Of a stretch of DNA of 64,000 nucleotides, positions 61,778-64,000 are shown piece after piece. The notes beneath the pieces were generated by a model. That model ran no database searches and was not told the DNA's origin. It was given only the letters and a program-made list of their open reading frames with translations. The stretch is from Neorhodopirellula lusitana. Lineage in GTDB: Bacteria; Planctomycetota; Planctomycetia; Pirellulales; Pirellulaceae. The stretch is taken from positions 372,001 through 436,000 of the forward strand of contig NZ_FXUG01000002.1 in NCBI RefSeq assembly GCF_900182915.1, in the 5' to 3' direction. Within the stretch, counting starts at the first letter, position 1; every line of letters begins with the position of its first letter. A program made the position numbers and the translations under genes.

Positions 61778-64000
61778 CTAGAGGTCGCTGCGATAGCGTC
61801 GTTCGCGAGACGCTCGGTCACCTCGGCGGGTGATCCAACCAAAAGCGATGACCGCGATGATTCCGAAGATCACACCGAAGGCTGCCACTCGTCCAATCGA
61901 GTTGACGCCGATTGGATCGGTGGATTTGGGACTCAAGTCTTCGATCACGCCAGCGACAATCAGTGGTGCGAATTGTTTGCCGCCGTGAGCCGTCATGAGA
62001 TCCGAATCATAGCTCCAAAGCCGATAGAAGAACCCCTCGACCTGCACCATGATTGTTTTGGTGGTGACAAGAGAATCGTCTTGGGCGTCGCGTAAAAATT
62101 CAGGCAAAGTCGCTGTGACAATGGTGACTGGATAGCGATTCTCCATCACGACTGGATCGCCATCGGGGACTTCGAGTTTGAGTTGGACGTTGCCTAGGTC
62201 GCCAATGGCATCGATTTGATAGTATTCGTCACCACCAATCTGCATGCGGCGTTCGGTGGACTCAACGGCAACTCGCGTCGCACGCACCGTTTCGACACGG
62301 AGTCGAATCCATTGTCCGGTGAACTGGGATGGAGACTTCAGCAGGTCGACTGGCGATGCATCAACAACACTCGCACGCAGGCGTTGGACTTCGCTCGATT
62401 CCCGGTTCAGGCTGACTCGCCGAGCCGCGCCAATTGCGGGAAAGAAGACGGGCGAGTCATTGGCCGAGATCGACTGGCGGTCAAGTTTCGCCACTTCAGG
62501 AAGTCGGCTCAGGTCCACTCCCGAGGCCGAAAGGAAGTCGCCCGCCGGAGACATCGGACGAGCCGGATTCCAGTGCAGTCGTCCAGCGACGCGAACATCG
62601 ATTTCAGGATACTGGCCAATCAACGCACCCGTGCCGGTCAGTCGGTCGCCGATCTCGAGTTCGACAGGCAACGCTTCGAACGCGACGATTGTGAAATCGT
62701 TGTCGTCGAGTTTCAGTTTCGCCAGTTGCAAATCATGCAGTTCCAGCATGTCGTTCAGTTCGTCTGGGACCGGCATGGATTTCAGTTCGGTAATAACACC
62801 ATCGATCTCGATTGCGTCCCCGATTTCAGCGTGGGGGCCTGAGCCTGTGGCACTGGTGCTTTGTCGTTGTTGCAGAATGTTGTCGCTCAATCGGTTCAGT
62901 CGATATATCAGCTTTGCCAGGGAAGCGTCGTCCCAGTGGAGTTGACTCAGGCCTGAAACGTCGATCGGTTCCGCGTCGACGGGCCACGTAATCGCTTGCA
63001 GATTGGACTGATCGAACCCAGGCAGTAGATCCAGGATAGACTCGGCAAAGGCGTTCGCTGGGAAGCAACACAGGACAGCGAGCAATCCTGCTTCCAGGGT
63101 GACGGGACGTTTGGAGCGACGCTTGCGCAGTTGACGATTTAGCGATGCGGTTCGCCACATCACCCAGGCTGAAAAGATTCCACCGATCCCGATGGCTGCC
63201 ATCACGATCCAAACCATCGATGGTTTGGGATCTGGCGCTGCGTCGTCGTGTCGTTGAGCGGATCCCTGGGACACTGAAATCGCAGGGTTGCCATTGGCTT
63301 GAATGAACTCCACATGTCCGGCGACCACGGGGGTCAGTTCGGGGCCAGCGGCCGATTGATACGTCAATCGCTTTAGGAATTCGCCATGGATCGTGACCGT
63401 CGGAAACGGTGACTTCACTTCCCATGAACTCAGTGCGGTGTGCTCGCCGCCAGTGGGAGTTTCGGCGGCGGATGGAATGAGTCCTTTCATTTCCTGTGGA
63501 AGCTGGGCCACGACGACTAGCCAGGGTCGGGAACTGGCGTCCTTTGGCTTGAGCCACAGATTCCAGTAGTGGTCTAGGCCGAATGGGTTGTCACTGGCGA
63601 CTACCTGTTCGATCCGCACCACGTCTCCTTCCGCAATCACGCTGCGACCCCGGTAGACTTCGGGTTGTTGTAATAGGGGCAGGACTCCCGCGACTTGACC
63701 ACTGGGAGTCGCGGATCTCAACAGATGAAATCGGCTTCCAGCGGGATCGTGCATCGCGAGGGTTGCCGATAGCGCTGGCCCGTCCGCGGAACGCCAAACC
63801 GTACCGTCCTTGGATGCCATGATCAAATGTTGACGACACGCCAGGGCGAGATAAACAGTAGCGGGCTGGGTGTTTGATTCCGTGGTCTCTGTCGAATCGG
63901 CCGGCAGCGGTGGCAAGGCCGCATCGGCCGGGTTCCCTGATAGCCAGTTCGCGAGGAAGTCGGTGGCTTGTTGCGTGGTCCACGACGATGTTTGTTGGTC
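61778..64000 (-). CDS. Membrane protein of unknown function (partial)
   Basis: The frame runs from the stop at 61778 through the 64000 edge with no stop, so the 5' end is missing; at least 741 codons are visible. One transmembrane helix is at about WIVMAAIGIGGIFSAWVMW and another near the C-terminus (VAAFGVIFGIIAVIAFGW), with large extracytoplasmic regions of mixed beta character. A basic RRGDRASRERRYRSDL tail follows the last helix, suggesting a cytoplasmic end. I recognise no enzymatic motif. Confidence 0.8.
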   Translation of the reverse strand, partial: DQQTSSWTTQQATDFLANWLSGNPADAALPPLPADSTETTESNTQPATVYLALACRQHLIMASKDGTVWRSADGPALSATLAMHDPAGSRFHLLRSATPSGQVAGVLPLLQQPEVYRGRSVIAEGDVVRIEQVVASDNPFGLDHYWNLWLKPKDASSRPWLVVVAQLPQEMKGLIPSAAETPTGGEHTALSSWEVKSPFPTVTIHGEFLKRLTYQSAAGPELTPVVAGHVEFIQANGNPAISVSQGSAQRHDDAAPDPKPSMVWIVMAAIGIGGIFSAWVMWRTASLNRQLRKRRSKRPVTLEAGLLAVLCCFPANAFAESILDLLPGFDQSNLQAITWPVDAEPIDVSGLSQLHWDDASLAKLIYRLNRLSDNILQQRQSTSATGSGPHAEIGDAIEIDGVITELKSMPVPDELNDMLELHDLQLAKLKLDDNDFTIVAFEALPVELEIGDRLTGTGALIGQYPEIDVRVAGRLHWNPARPMSPAGDFLSASGVDLSRLPEVAKLDRQSISANDSPVFFPAIGAARRVSLNRESSEVQRLRASVVDASPVDLLKSPSQFTGQWIRLRVETVRATRVAVESTERRMQIGGDEYYQIDAIGDLGNVQLKLEVPDGDPVVMENRYPVTIVTATLPEFLRDAQDDSLVTTKTIMVQVEGFFYRLWSYDSDLMTAHGGKQFAPLIVAGVIEDLSPKSTDPIGVNSIGRVAAFGVIFGIIAVIAFGWITRRGDRASRERRYRSDL

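Overview
The window looks like a chromosomal segment of a Pirellulaceae planctomycete, most like Rhodopirellula. The evidence is in the gene families: two sulfatases, a ThuA / planctomycete-cytochrome DUF1549-DUF1553 / DUF1501 operon, a DUF1559 prepilin-like protein paired with a small lipoprotein, a Cys-rich YTV-repeat protein, a lysine-rich histone H1-like protein, and loosely packed genes with REP-like and tandem repeats between them. I found no tRNA, rRNA, CRISPR array, prophage or transposase gene.

Layout. 1-6133: end of a phosphate acetyltransferase gene, a sulfatase, a small charged protein and a ComEC-type competence channel. 6213-13167: class-V aminotransferase, coaD, an AraC regulator, oligoendopeptidase F, rpsD and lpdA. 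13482-15266: the YTV-repeat protein between clear terminators. 15407-22842 (minus): DUF1501, PSCyt1/DUF1553 and ThuA genes as one tight operon, then a Rho_N/DUF4912 protein. 23133-27759: an AtpZ-like protein, PilT, a GspE/PilB-like protein without Walker motifs, and a PolB-type 3'-5' exonuclease. 28087-36182: histone-like protein, M50 protease, prolyl oligopeptidase, upp, a secreted coiled-coil protein, a Deg protease and a redoxin. 36651-41946: a short kinase-like fragment, then a Crp/Fnr regulator divergent from nrfH-nrfA, then a lipoprotein SppA homologue. 42078-50536: MazG-like hydrolase, a structured non-coding interval with a strong Shine-Dalgarno and mini-ORF, a Ca/Na antiporter, a Tat-lipoprotein FAD enzyme, a second sulfatase, a conserved hypothetical, a MoxR-like ATPase and a 29-aa membrane peptide. 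50881-56311 (minus): ABC exporter, PotD-like binding protein and histidine kinase. 56900-64000: lipoprotein/DUF1559 pair, PP2C phosphatase, di-heme peroxidase, YugP protease and a membrane protein running off the end.

The best-supported functional unit is ammonifying nitrite reduction. A Crp/Fnr regulator, a perfect FNR-type palindrome (TTGAT-N4-ATCAA) in the divergent promoter, tetraheme NrfH and pentaheme NrfA sit together, and NrfA carries CxxCH instead of the usual CxxCK at its first heme. A second plausible unit is the binding-protein/histidine-kinase pair, whose genes are 4 nt apart.

The most unexplained sequence is 42611-42826: a near-perfect anti-SD complement, a 13-codon ORF, a possible multi-branched RNA fold and a strong terminator. 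Other points to check are catalytic-residue losses in the GspE-like and SppA-like proteins, short tandem repeats starting at stop codons, and a 214-bp element with near-perfect 21-bp terminal inverted repeats. All assignments come from reading motifs and context by eye; no database search was made.
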